Source: a virus. From it: a stretch of 30,829 bases of DNA. The stretch is taken from positions 1 to 30,829 of IMG/VR virus record IMGVR_UViG_3300035670_000929; one strand, 5' to 3'. Under the pieces are notes generated by a model, which was given only the letters and a program-made list of their open reading frames with translations, was not told the origin of the DNA and did no database searches. Shown piece after piece: positions 23,438 to 30,133 of the stretch (the first letter of the stretch is position 1; each line of letters opens with the position of its first letter). Position numbers and translations under genes: made by a program.

Positions 23438-23692
23438 TTAGCCTTTGCCCTTTTGGCGGAAGCGGCGCGTTTTAGCAGCAATGCCTTTGGGCTGCTGTAC
23501 GAACTGCTTTCCTTCTTTTTTGCCTTTACGCTTGGCGGCGGTGGTTCGGGCATACTCGGAGGGGGAAAGAGCTTTGATAGCAGCTTCCGGTAAATATCTT
23601 TCACCTGTTTTACTAGATGGTTTGCCAGATTTTGTACGCCAACGCTGGTCTCCCCAAGCTTTAAGCGATTGTTGACTTTTTCGTAGCGCCAT
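23438..23692 (-). CDS. Small basic DUF5872-like protein
   Basis: An 84-residue protein from ATG 23690-23692 with AGGTGG 8 nt upstream; an in-frame GTG 12 nt earlier is possible. Motifs: RWRTKSGKPSSKTGERYLPE, KALSPSEYARTTAAKRKG and GKQFVQQPKGIAAKTRRFR, the core of the DUF5872 type. Very rich in Lys and Arg, so DNA binding is likely. Its Shine-Dalgarno (23701-23706, opposite strand) directly abuts the ATG of the inverted HNH gene. Confidence 0.8.
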   Translation of the reverse strand: MALRKSQQSLKAWGDQRWRTKSGKPSSKTGERYLPEAAIKALSPSEYARTTAAKRKGKKEGKQFVQQPKGIAAKTRRFRQKGKG

Positions 23693-23706
23693 ACCATAAT
23701 CCACCT

Positions 23707-24231
23707 ATGGAAAACAAAACTCAGGAAATTTGGAAGTTAATCCCTGACACAGACGAGAGATACTCGGTAAGCAATTATGGCGCAATACGTTCGAATTGGT
23801 CCGATATTCCGCAACGAAATTTAACTTACCGTAAACGAATTGAAAAAACTTCGTTATTAACTGCTTGGCTACACACAACCGGATATATGCGAATTGCTTT
23901 AGGTCGGAATAACCAGAAGTATGTTCACCGGCTAGTGGCGCAAGCGTTCTTGCCAAATCCTGACAACTTACCGCAAGTTGACCATATAGACGGGAACCGT
24001 ACAAATAATCACGTTTCAAATTTACGTTGGGTAACAGCAAATCAAAATTTAAAATATGGCGGTGAACGGCATAACTGGGAATCACAACGAATAGCGAGCG
24101 CAAAAAGACGAATTTATGACGCACAGAAAGCGGAGTACCAGACCTTGGTTGAACAAGGGTACAGTTTGAGACACATTGCGAAACTTTTTGGTACATCACA
24201 TTCCGTTATAAGTCGGGTTTTAAAAAACTAG
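23707..24231 (+). CDS. NUMOD4-HNH homing endonuclease (antisense insertion)
   Basis: A protein of 174 residues, the only plus-strand gene. An N-terminal NUMOD4 motif (EIWKLIPDTDERYSVSNYG, about 7-25) is followed by an HNH domain: VHRLVAQAFLPNPDNLPQVD with H74, D92-H93, then N97 and N101 and NLRWVTANQN. A C-terminal helix-turn-helix (GYSLRHIAKLFGTSHSVISR, 151-170) gives DNA recognition. All catalytic residues appear present. The sequence is A/T-rich compared with the flanks. It fills the gap between two small virion genes exactly, shares a CTAG double stop with the neighbour, and has no clear ribosome site or promoter on its own strand. Confidence 0.92.
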   Translation: MENKTQEIWKLIPDTDERYSVSNYGAIRSNWSDIPQRNLTYRKRIEKTSLLTAWLHTTGYMRIALGRNNQKYVHRLVAQAFLPNPDNLPQVDHIDGNRTNNHVSNLRWVTANQNLKYGGERHNWESQRIASAKRRIYDAQKAEYQTLVEQGYSLRHIAKLFGTSHSVISRVLKN

Positions 24232-24419
24232 TCTCTGTATCCACCGCCTGCAGCCTTATATTTTTTGGCAAGTAACTGACTCTTCCTCGCGGACCATTGA
24301 CCTGCTTTGGTTCCTTGAACCGCAGATCCTTTGATCTGGTTAAACAGGCGCTTACGCATTTCAGGCTTGGTGTAGTTACCTGCCGCATTCACCGTGCTTT
24401 TTGTTTTGGACTTACCCAT
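24228..24419 (-). CDS. Small conserved basic phage protein (63 aa)
   Basis: A 63-residue protein from ATG 24417-24419 (TAATG overlap) to TAG 24228-24230. KTKSTVNAAGNYTKPEMRKR then QWSARKSQLLAKKYKAAGGG is a signature repeatedly found in marine and freshwater phages. Highly basic. Its stop overlaps the HNH stop on the other strand. Function unknown; grouped with the DUF6321/DUF5872/DUF6496-like genes. Confidence 0.8.
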   Translation of the reverse strand: MGKSKTKSTVNAAGNYTKPEMRKRLFNQIKGSAVQGTKAGQWSARKSQLLAKKYKAAGGGYRD

Positions 24420-24703
24420 TACCACTTCACCTTATCTGCCCAGTACGCCGCAGACATCTTTCCTTTGGAAATGTTTTTGGCGTGACGGGCTTTAAACGAT
24501 TCGCGACGATTGCGGTAAGACTCAGATTCCCCGGATTTCTTCGGGGAACCTGATACACCTTGCTGACCAAAGCGAATAGTCTTGACCTGATCGCCAGACT
24601 TGGCGACCACCACATGGGACTTGGTCGGATGACTCGGAGTTCTCTTGGGTTTGTTAAAACCAGATACCCCAGCCCTTTTCAGCCTTGGGTCTCTCTCTGG
24701 CAT
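24419..24703 (-). CDS. Small basic DUF6321-like protein (94 aa)
   Basis: A protein of 94 residues: MPERDPRLKRAGVSGFNKPK, TKSHVVVAKSGDQVKTIRFG, and FKARHAKNISKGKMSAAYWA. These are the DUF6321-type features (KTIRFGxQG, KARHxKNIxKGKMSxAYWA). Strongly basic. It starts 3 nt after the upstream virion gene and ends in a TAATG overlap. Probably virion- or DNA-associated, function unknown. Confidence 0.8.
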   Translation of the reverse strand: MPERDPRLKRAGVSGFNKPKRTPSHPTKSHVVVAKSGDQVKTIRFGQQGVSGSPKKSGESESYRNRRESFKARHAKNISKGKMSAAYWADKVKW

Positions 24704-24706
24704 AAC

Positions 24707-25309
24707 TTACCCGCAAAGCACCGTTACATCTGACACCTGACTCAAAGACATCACAGCGTAGTCGTTTTGACTACCCTTGGTTGTCAACACTCCCTCAGGG
24801 GGAATGATGAGATCATGAGCGCCAGTCGCGTTAGCAGGAGTGTTTAGCTTCAGGATTACCCGATTTGAGGGTTGAGCCGTAAAGGTAATCGTTCCTGCTG
24901 TTGCCACCGACAAATAGGACAGTCCTTTGATACGGGTACGGGGGAATGCAAGATCCCCACCATAACCAATCTTGACGCCACCATTTGAGGCTGCGCTAAC
25001 TGAGATGCTGTTGATTCGGGTGTAGTAGTTGGTGGAATACACCACCGTGGCGGAGGGGCCATTGACCACCTCGGTCACCACGCCGTCGTATCCCACCGCT
25101 CCAACCTTCACTCCAGTAATCGTAAAGAGCGTTCCACTCTCTGCGCCATCGGACGTAATCGAAACCTTGTAACCGGTTCCGTTATATCCCATGTCATTAT
25201 TTAAAAGCGATATGGAACCGCTTCCGGAAATGCTGGCAGAAGAACGAAAATAAGCATCGTTACTGTCTGGAGTAACCGCCCAAATATCATATTGAATAGT
25301 GTTAGCCAT
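24707..25309 (-). CDS. Hypothetical beta-rich virion protein (200 aa)
   Basis: A protein of 200 residues, no family recognised with certainty. It opens MANTIQYDIWAVTPDSNDAY and is rich in short strands (GYKVSITSDG, TVVYSTNYYTRINSISVSAA, TITFTAQPSNRVILKLN), with a helix-poor composition typical of capsid decoration, tail or fibre-associated proteins. GGAGAG precedes the start. It lies between the capsid block and the basic small genes. Confidence 0.7.
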   Translation of the reverse strand: MANTIQYDIWAVTPDSNDAYFRSSASISGSGSISLLNNDMGYNGTGYKVSITSDGAESGTLFTITGVKVGAVGYDGVVTEVVNGPSATVVYSTNYYTRINSISVSAASNGGVKIGYGGDLAFPRTRIKGLSYLSVATAGTITFTAQPSNRVILKLNTPANATGAHDLIIPPEGVLTTKGSQNDYAVMSLSQVSDVTVLCG

Positions 25310-25339
25310 GCGTTCTCTCCAATAGGGGAAACCCCGTTA

Positions 25340-25591
25340 TCAGACAGTGACGCTCTGGTACAGGGCAATGTAAGCGGTCGTGGAACCTACCAAAACAGGG
25401 ATGTAACCCAACTGAGCCGACACCGCACCCGAGGCAGCATTGGCATTGCTGAATGCCACGTTACCTAGCGTTGCGGAAACTGCCGTCAATACCGTGGCAG
25501 ACAAGGCGCTGGTCGAAACCGTACCAGAAACCAAATTGCCTTCAAAACCGTTGTCGGACTTAACCGGGCCGGAAAAACGAGTCTGAGCCAT
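25340..25591 (-). CDS. Small conserved virion protein (83 aa)
   Basis: A protein of 83 residues starting MAQTRFSGPVKSDNGFEG, a start common to small structural proteins downstream of phage capsid genes. The rest is Ala/Ser/Thr/Val-rich beta sequence (ATLGNVAFSNANAASGAVSA). Its ATG overlaps the stop of the GIY-YIG gene (TAATG). Before the GIY-YIG insertion it would have followed the capsid gene directly. Possible head decoration; unproven. Confidence 0.72.
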   Translation of the reverse strand: MAQTRFSGPVKSDNGFEGNLVSGTVSTSALSATVLTAVSATLGNVAFSNANAASGAVSAQLGYIPVLVGSTTAYIALYQSVTV

Positions 25592-26193
25592 TACAAATCT
25601 CCTTTAAGATGCTGATACTTCAACGCTAATCTACGCACTGAACTCGTATCAGACCCAAGCCTTCTTGCGCGTTCAGCATACGTTAATTGAGGATTCTCTA
25701 CAATAAATTTGATCTTTGCCATTAGTTTCGGGTCCGAGTAAATACGAGCCATATGTGCGCGAGAAAGAGTGGCCCTGTATTCCGGACTTCTGTAGTCAAA
25801 CGTACTAGCCCTTCTTCCTAACCTAATGCGCTCACGAACCTCTTCAGAATGCTCTTTCCCCCTCATTGGGGCTTTAGCAAAATCAGCAATGTTGTACACA
25901 GTAGGCTCATCAAACCAAGCCTTTTTCTGAAGGAACATAGTCTCTAACTTATCAAGCTCTTCCAGATCATTACATTCGATCTCTATCGCTCCGTAAAACG
26001 CTTCTGCACCATACCTGTTGTAAGAGTTTTGCAAATGAGGATTCGTGTGCTTGTTCCATCTGAGCAAGCGAAAATGCTCTTTTAAACGCTTCTTAACACG
26101 TTGAGACTGACCAACATAGCATTGACCTGTCACCTTATTGACGATCTTGTATATGCCGCAAATGTCAATCTTGTATGGCATAAACAACACCAT
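25591..26193 (-). CDS. GIY-YIG homing endonuclease with NUMOD3-like region
   Basis: A 200-residue protein from ATG 26191-26193, with AAGG upstream. A longer in-frame TTG at 26253 would put the start in the terminator and is rejected. GIY (13-15) and YVG (26-28) are intact, as are R32/R36, H40 and the catalytic E84 (LDKLETMF). A NUMOD3-type motif (MRGKEHSEEVRERIRLGRR) and a C-terminal helix-turn-helix (LTYAERARRLGSDTSSVRRL) follow. The gene lies just after the capsid terminator and overlaps the next gene; a free-standing intron-type endonuclease is the best reading. Confidence 0.9.
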   Translation of the reverse strand: MVLFMPYKIDICGIYKIVNKVTGQCYVGQSQRVKKRLKEHFRLLRWNKHTNPHLQNSYNRYGAEAFYGAIEIECNDLEELDKLETMFLQKKAWFDEPTVYNIADFAKAPMRGKEHSEEVRERIRLGRRASTFDYRSPEYRATLSRAHMARIYSDPKLMAKIKFIVENPQLTYAERARRLGSDTSSVRRLALKYQHLKGDL

Positions 26194-26215
26194 AAGACCT
26201 TGAATGTGCCATGTC

Positions 26216-26250
26216 AAAACAAAAAGAAAGGGGGCATAAAGCCCCCTCTC
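26216..26250 (-). terminator. Rho-independent terminator after the major capsid gene
   Basis: On the minus strand, GAGAGGGGGC and GCCCCCTTTC pair through 10 bp (one G-U) around the loop TTTAT, followed by TTTTTGTTTTG. The stem is GC-rich and the U tract long, so a strong terminator is expected. It lies 22 nt after the capsid stop and would limit readthrough into the downstream genes. Confidence 0.88.
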
Positions 26251-26251
26251 C

Positions 26252-26269
26252 AATCAACATGTGTTGATT
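26252..26269. repeat. 18-bp inverted repeat between capsid stop and terminator
   Basis: AATCAACA and TGTTGATT flank a 2-bp centre, giving an 18-bp palindrome just downstream of the capsid stop. The centre is too short for a stable simple hairpin, so it may be a protein-binding site, an endonuclease target remnant, or an extension of the terminator structure. Confidence 0.65.
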
Positions 26270-26271
26270 TA

Positions 26272-27180
26272 TCAGGTCGAACCGGGCGAACCCCAGACAC
26301 CAAGCGGATCCGACACGCCGAACGAATATCGCTCGCGAGCCTTGTACCGCACGTTGCCGGTATCGAAGTCCCCGTCCATGCCGGTCGTCATCGGCGTACG
26401 CACGAAGTGCTTCATGCCATTCGGTACGTCCGTGATGATGAAGAAGGCGTTGGTGTCGGTCAGATAATGGTTGACCGCATAGCCTTCCGGAATGGCACCC
26501 ATGTTCCGGATCGCGTTGATGTCGTTATCGGCAGTCGCCGTACGGAGAGTGGTCTCCATGAGGCGCTCGGCAACGAACATCAAGTTGGACGGAACAATGA
26601 GACGCTTCGGGCGAGCCGCAATCAAGAGACCACGCTCGTCTTGGAAGTTGGCAATCGCGATGATCGCATCTTCCAGCGAAGTCTCGTTGAGGTCGGCACC
26701 CACGGTCGGACGGTTGGCATTGGTGCCACCGCTGACCAACGGGTGAGCCGTGCTGAACAGGGTCACGCCGTCGCCAGACTGGAACGTCGTGAAGCCGTTG
26801 TTCAACAAAGCAGCCGCCTTGACCTGCTTGGTGTTCGCCATACCACGGGCGAGAGCCTTGGTGTAACGAGCAGAGAGTTGGTCATAGAGGTTGTCCTCCA
26901 TGGCTTCCTCAGTGATTGAAAAGCCCATGGCAATCGTTTCGTGGTTGTAACGAGCCGTCCAAGCCTCCTGAGCATTGTCATAAGCAATGGCCTGACCTTC
27001 CGGCTTCACCGGGGCCGTGCCAAAGCCCGACAACTTGACTTCCTCTTCGAAAGCCTTCTCAGAGTTCTCGGTCTCATAGATGAGCGTGTGCTCATCCTCA
27101 TACTTGGCATACTCCAAACCGAAGAGCGCATTCAGCCCCGGCAGGAGTTCCTTCAACATTTGTGCGCGTGAAATAGCCAT
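26272..27180 (-). CDS. Major capsid protein (HK97-fold, Mu gpT-like)
   Basis: A protein of 302 residues. The N-terminal helix region (ELLPGLNALFGLEYAKYED), E-loop-like GFGTAPVKPEGQAIAYDNAQ, FSITEEAMEDNLYDQLSARY, and HPLVSGGTNANRP lie in the order of the Mu gpT-like capsid family. Later PKRLIVPSNLMFVAERLME and HFVRTPMTTGMDGDFDTG with KARERYSFGVSDPLG are typical C-terminal strands. Codons are G/C-ending and regular, as expected for the most expressed gene. It follows the scaffold region and ends before a strong terminator. Confidence 0.92.
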   Translation of the reverse strand: MAISRAQMLKELLPGLNALFGLEYAKYEDEHTLIYETENSEKAFEEEVKLSGFGTAPVKPEGQAIAYDNAQEAWTARYNHETIAMGFSITEEAMEDNLYDQLSARYTKALARGMANTKQVKAAALLNNGFTTFQSGDGVTLFSTAHPLVSGGTNANRPTVGADLNETSLEDAIIAIANFQDERGLLIAARPKRLIVPSNLMFVAERLMETTLRTATADNDINAIRNMGAIPEGYAVNHYLTDTNAFFIITDVPNGMKHFVRTPMTTGMDGDFDTGNVRYKARERYSFGVSDPLGVWGSPGST

Positions 27181-27194
27181 TTGTGCTAACTCCC

Positions 27195-28043
27195 TTAGGC
27201 CGTAACGCTACTGTAGTAGCCGTGGGTCAAAACGTTGATCTTGACCAACAACTCACGGTAGATCGTGAAGACCACGGTCGAAGCAGCAGGAATCGCCGTC
27301 ACCGAACCCGGCACATCAATTGCCGCATTGAGGGTGATCGACGTATCGCCAGCCGCAGCCGCCGTATCCACGAACGAACCGGTCTCAATCAACTGACCAT
27401 TGCTGGCGTAGTACGCCACACTGGTTCCCACCGGAAGTGCCGCCGGAGCGCCCGAACCCGTGAGGGTCAAGGTGGTGCTGGACGACGAACCGCTGGCGGT
27501 ATAGCTGATTGAAGTTTCCGGAACCACACCGACACAACGAACCGGAAGGATCGTGGTGGCAGGCGTATCGGTCGGAGCAAGGATTGCGTTCAAGCTGTTG
27601 CCGGTGTTCACGTTACCTGAAGCATTGTCGATCATCGACAAGTTCGTTCCCACCAACGCATACGCGCCCGAAGCCATGACGACGCCCGACGAGCAGACAG
27701 CCGCTTTAAACACGGTATCCGGATCGTCAACAACGTACGCCACCGCATCGCCAGCCAAGGTCGAAGCGGGCCAGTACTGGCTGAAACGCTTGTTCTTGGT
27801 GACAGGGTCCGTATACGAACATCCCACAAACACACCCGTGACTGCGTTCGACGAGGTGGTAGCACCAATCGCCGCCCGAGTTACGGAACCACGCACGACT
27901 TTAACGAAATCACCGTTGAAGATGTTCGTCGCATAGCCGTACTGAATCGGGTACATACGGGTGGAACCCGCAAATACCTGACCGCCGATCAGGTTGATCG
28001 GCTTCAGCCCATAAGGGGCCGTCACATCAGTTCCTGAAGCCAT
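27195..28043 (-). CDS. Conserved virion protein upstream of capsid (282 aa)
   Basis: A protein of 282 residues with the start MASGTDVTAPYGLKPINLIG, then RMYPIQYGYATNIFNGDFVK, GVFVGCSYTDPVTKNKRFSQ and YWPASTL. Similar proteins sit next to the capsid gene in related podovirus-like genomes and are usually called structural. Residues about 175-260 hold a separate Ser/Gly/Thr-rich domain. G/C-ending codons match the capsid gene, suggesting high expression. Likely a head decoration or stabilising protein. Confidence 0.78.
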   Translation of the reverse strand: MASGTDVTAPYGLKPINLIGGQVFAGSTRMYPIQYGYATNIFNGDFVKVVRGSVTRAAIGATTSSNAVTGVFVGCSYTDPVTKNKRFSQYWPASTLAGDAVAYVVDDPDTVFKAAVCSSGVVMASGAYALVGTNLSMIDNASGNVNTGNSLNAILAPTDTPATTILPVRCVGVVPETSISYTASGSSSSTTLTLTGSGAPAALPVGTSVAYYASNGQLIETGSFVDTAAAAGDTSITLNAAIDVPGSVTAIPAASTVVFTIYRELLVKINVLTHGYYSSVTA

Positions 28044-28079
28044 TTGAAAATACCTCTAAAGAATGGATAGATAAAGGAT

Positions 28080-28526
28080 TTAACCTCTTCCGAAAGTTGT
28101 GCGCGTAGACCGTTCTGGATTCAGAAGCGGCATACGAGGATCATTTTCCCGTAGGTAACTACGGTCCACTCCATCGATCTGGCGATCCGAAAGTTCTTGG
28201 AAGTATTTCTCACGTTTCTTCATCTTCTCAAGCGGGGCTTTGCATAGCAGCAAACCACCCACTTCCACATTCCCTTTGAACTGAGAATTGATGTCAGACA
28301 TGATCTTCAACTCTGGATGATCCTCTGCCTTGACAGGTTCCCAGCCCTCACGGAACTGGCGTGACACGTTGGTGTTATCCGAACGTCCTAACGAAGAAGT
28401 GCGAATCCAGCGAAATACCCAGCCATCTTTCGGCTCCGGTACCGGTAGAGCAGATTGCGGCATCCATGAATCATCGGGACGAGACTCAGATGCACGGTCA
28501 ATACGAACTTTGCGCTCATCGGCCAT
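28080..28526 (-). CDS. Small protein between scaffold and head genes
   Basis: A 148-residue protein from ATG 28524-28526, preceded by TAAGGAGAG. In-frame starts further upstream are less well placed. It overlaps the scaffold stop by 11 nt. The protein is charged and helical at the ends (DERKVRIDRASESRPDDSWM; KMKKREKYFQELSDRQIDGV) with a middle VFRWIRTSSLGRSDNTNVSR. It recurs at this place in similar phages. Head-assembly role inferred. Confidence 0.75.
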   Translation of the reverse strand: MADERKVRIDRASESRPDDSWMPQSALPVPEPKDGWVFRWIRTSSLGRSDNTNVSRQFREGWEPVKAEDHPELKIMSDINSQFKGNVEVGGLLLCKAPLEKMKKREKYFQELSDRQIDGVDRSYLRENDPRMPLLNPERSTRTTFGRG

Positions 28527-29511
28527 TTGAACTCTCCTTAATGAGTTGTTTGGCATACTGCTCTGGGGTTAGGCCAAGTCGCTTTGCGAGAGAGACTTGT
28601 GTGGCAGTCAACTGGATTTTGCGGGGCTTGGCTCCATTGTTTCTATTCGCCGGAGCTACCACCGTTGAAGGGGTGCGTTGAGGGGCAACGGAAACTTGAA
28701 TGTTGTCCCCGTCTTTCTCAAAGTAATCTGGGAAGCGCGTTCTCATGGCGTTGTCGATCTTTTCATAATACTCATCCGTGTCGGGCTTAACACCCTCATC
28801 ACGGATCAAAGTCTCATGAACGGCATAAGCCAAGGCCGTCATCTGACGATCACCTTTGGGACCAAACCATGGATTGCGTTGAGTCCATTCCAAAGCCTTT
28901 TGACTGGGCTTTGGGGGTTGATAGTTTTGCTGAACAGGTTCTTCCTGCTTGGGTGCAGCTTGGGGCTTTGGCCGAGATTGAAGGGTCTTCTCATACCTTT
29001 CAGCCTCCCGAAACTCCGTCTGTGCGTTCAGGAGCTTTTCCTGAGCGGCAATAATCTTTTCAGCGTCACCCTGTTCGTAAGCTTCTTTGTAGATCGTCTT
29101 GGCTTGTTCCAAGGCAATCGAAGCTCTGGCTTTGATTTGCTGTACTAATGCCCCTTCTCCGCGCTGGATCAGGGATTCGTACTGTTGGTTTTTTGCAGCT
29201 AATTGCTGGGCAAAGCGAACCGCCTCTTCCCGCATCTTTTCAGCAGCTTCCCGCTGACGTTCTGCTTCGTGCTGTTCGTACTTTAACTTATTGATTCTCT
29301 TGCGAACTTTCTCACTGTAGTCAGAAAGTTCTTCGTCGTTGTCCTCTTCCTTGGCTTCCTGCTTGGCAGGCTTTTTTGGAAGGTCATCGACAATCTCTAG
29401 CTCTACTTCCTCTTCGGGAGCAGATTTGGCTTCCTTCTCAGGAACTTGCAACGGGGCGGTGACCCCGAAGAACTTGTCCTCACGGGACATTTCTGAAGCT
29501 TCTACGCTCAT
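28516..29511 (-). CDS. Capsid scaffolding protein
   Basis: A protein of 331 residues. An acidic N-terminus (about 20-65, Glu/Asp/Lys-rich), a long coiled coil (65-175), a Pro/Gln linker (180-205), a conserved block with LEWTQRNPWFG, MTALAYAVHETLIRDEG and YYEKIDNAMRTRFPDYF, and a basic C-terminal segment (KIQLTATQVSLAKRLGLTPE). This is the architecture of phage capsid-assembly scaffolds in this position. ATGA overlap with the GroES-like gene. Confidence 0.87.
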   Translation of the reverse strand: MSVEASEMSREDKFFGVTAPLQVPEKEAKSAPEEEVELEIVDDLPKKPAKQEAKEEDNDEELSDYSEKVRKRINKLKYEQHEAERQREAAEKMREEAVRFAQQLAAKNQQYESLIQRGEGALVQQIKARASIALEQAKTIYKEAYEQGDAEKIIAAQEKLLNAQTEFREAERYEKTLQSRPKPQAAPKQEEPVQQNYQPPKPSQKALEWTQRNPWFGPKGDRQMTALAYAVHETLIRDEGVKPDTDEYYEKIDNAMRTRFPDYFEKDGDNIQVSVAPQRTPSTVVAPANRNNGAKPRKIQLTATQVSLAKRLGLTPEQYAKQLIKESSNGR

Positions 29512-29858
29512 GCCTTCACCACTCCTCGCGGATCTTCAACGATAGCTTCCACAGAATCATCGTTGATCAAGCGAAACTCTTTGCCATGGACCTTGAAGCG
29601 GGTTCCCGAATAGGAACGCATCATGATCCAGTCCCCTTCTTTGCAGTAAGGGCCAGTAGGGAAACGATCAGTGGACTTGTAAGCATCCGGTCCCATCGCG
29701 ATGACGAAACCAACGATGCTCCCAATCTCTTCAGCTTCAAGTGTCTGAGAAGCCTTAATGATTCCACCTTCCGTCTTCTCCTCAGGATTTGGGAGAGCAA
29801 TGAGTAGCTTGTAGCCAGTGGGTTTAGGCAATTGACTTGCGGTTTTTTCTTCCGACAT
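29508..29858 (-). CDS. GroES-like co-chaperonin
   Basis: A protein of 116 residues. TGYKLLIALPNPEEKTEGGI is the first strand and mobile loop, with the hydrophobic GGII (31-34) that contacts GroEL. Then IGSIVGFVIAMGPDAY, YCKEGDWIMMRSYSGTRFKV, and LINDDSVEAIVEDPR follow the GroES order. Its length is near that of GroES (about 97) with a longer N-terminus. Phages such as T4 (gp31) use such proteins to fold the capsid with host GroEL. It lies directly upstream of the scaffold. Confidence 0.88.
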   Translation of the reverse strand: MSEEKTASQLPKPTGYKLLIALPNPEEKTEGGIIKASQTLEAEEIGSIVGFVIAMGPDAYKSTDRFPTGPYCKEGDWIMMRSYSGTRFKVHGKEFRLINDDSVEAIVEDPRGVVKA

Positions 29859-29935
29859 TGTTTCCTCGCACCGGATTTAAACGCATGTCCGGAGTCATGA
29901 TGCACTGCACAACGCAGCGAATTAACTAATTGCGT

Positions 29936-30133
29936 TTAATCATTATCTAAATTCTTACATAAATCAAGTAGTTCCCGCTCCGCGATAGCTAAACCGTGGA
30001 TGATCCCACAGCAGCGTTTGTAATCTGCGAAGTCGATACAGGCTCCACCAGCAACGTGGTCGGCCATTTCGTTCATCTGTTGACGGATGGACTTACGAAG
30101 TGCCTCGTCCAGATTCGTTGTTGCGTTCTGCAT
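29936..30133 (-). CDS. Small helical protein overlapping the portal gene (65 aa)
   Basis: A protein of 65 residues, ATG 30131-30133, overlapping the portal coding end by 41 nt. The sequence (LDEALRKSIRQQMNEMADHV, CIDFADYKRCCGIIHGLAIA) is mostly helical with three Cys. Small proteins of this kind follow portal genes in related phages. Function unknown. A 77-nt gap follows, before the GroES-like gene; it holds no clear promoter or terminator. Confidence 0.75.
   Translation of the reverse strand: MQNATTNLDEALRKSIRQQMNEMADHVAGGACIDFADYKRCCGIIHGLAIAERELLDLCKNLDND

Noticed and set aside
23407-23697. Alternative minus-strand frame of 96 codons over the DUF5872-like gene
   Set aside because: The other frame carries the recognised KSGKPSSKTGERYLPE motif and a good ribosome site, while this one has low-complexity Lys/Ser/Pro sequence.
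26193-26253. Longer TTG start for the GIY-YIG gene
   Set aside because: It would place the first 20 codons inside the terminator stem and U tract. ATG 26193 has an upstream AAGG and begins just before the GIY motif.
26101-26919. Plus-strand open frame of 272 codons
   Set aside because: Antisense to the capsid and GIY-YIG genes, with an arginine-rich composition and no motif. The capsid frame is clearly the real one.
29859-29935. Possible promoter upstream of the GroES-like gene
   Set aside because: The 77-nt gap has A/T-rich words and a CCGGA/TCCGG inverted pair but no -35/-10 pair with proper spacing that I can defend.
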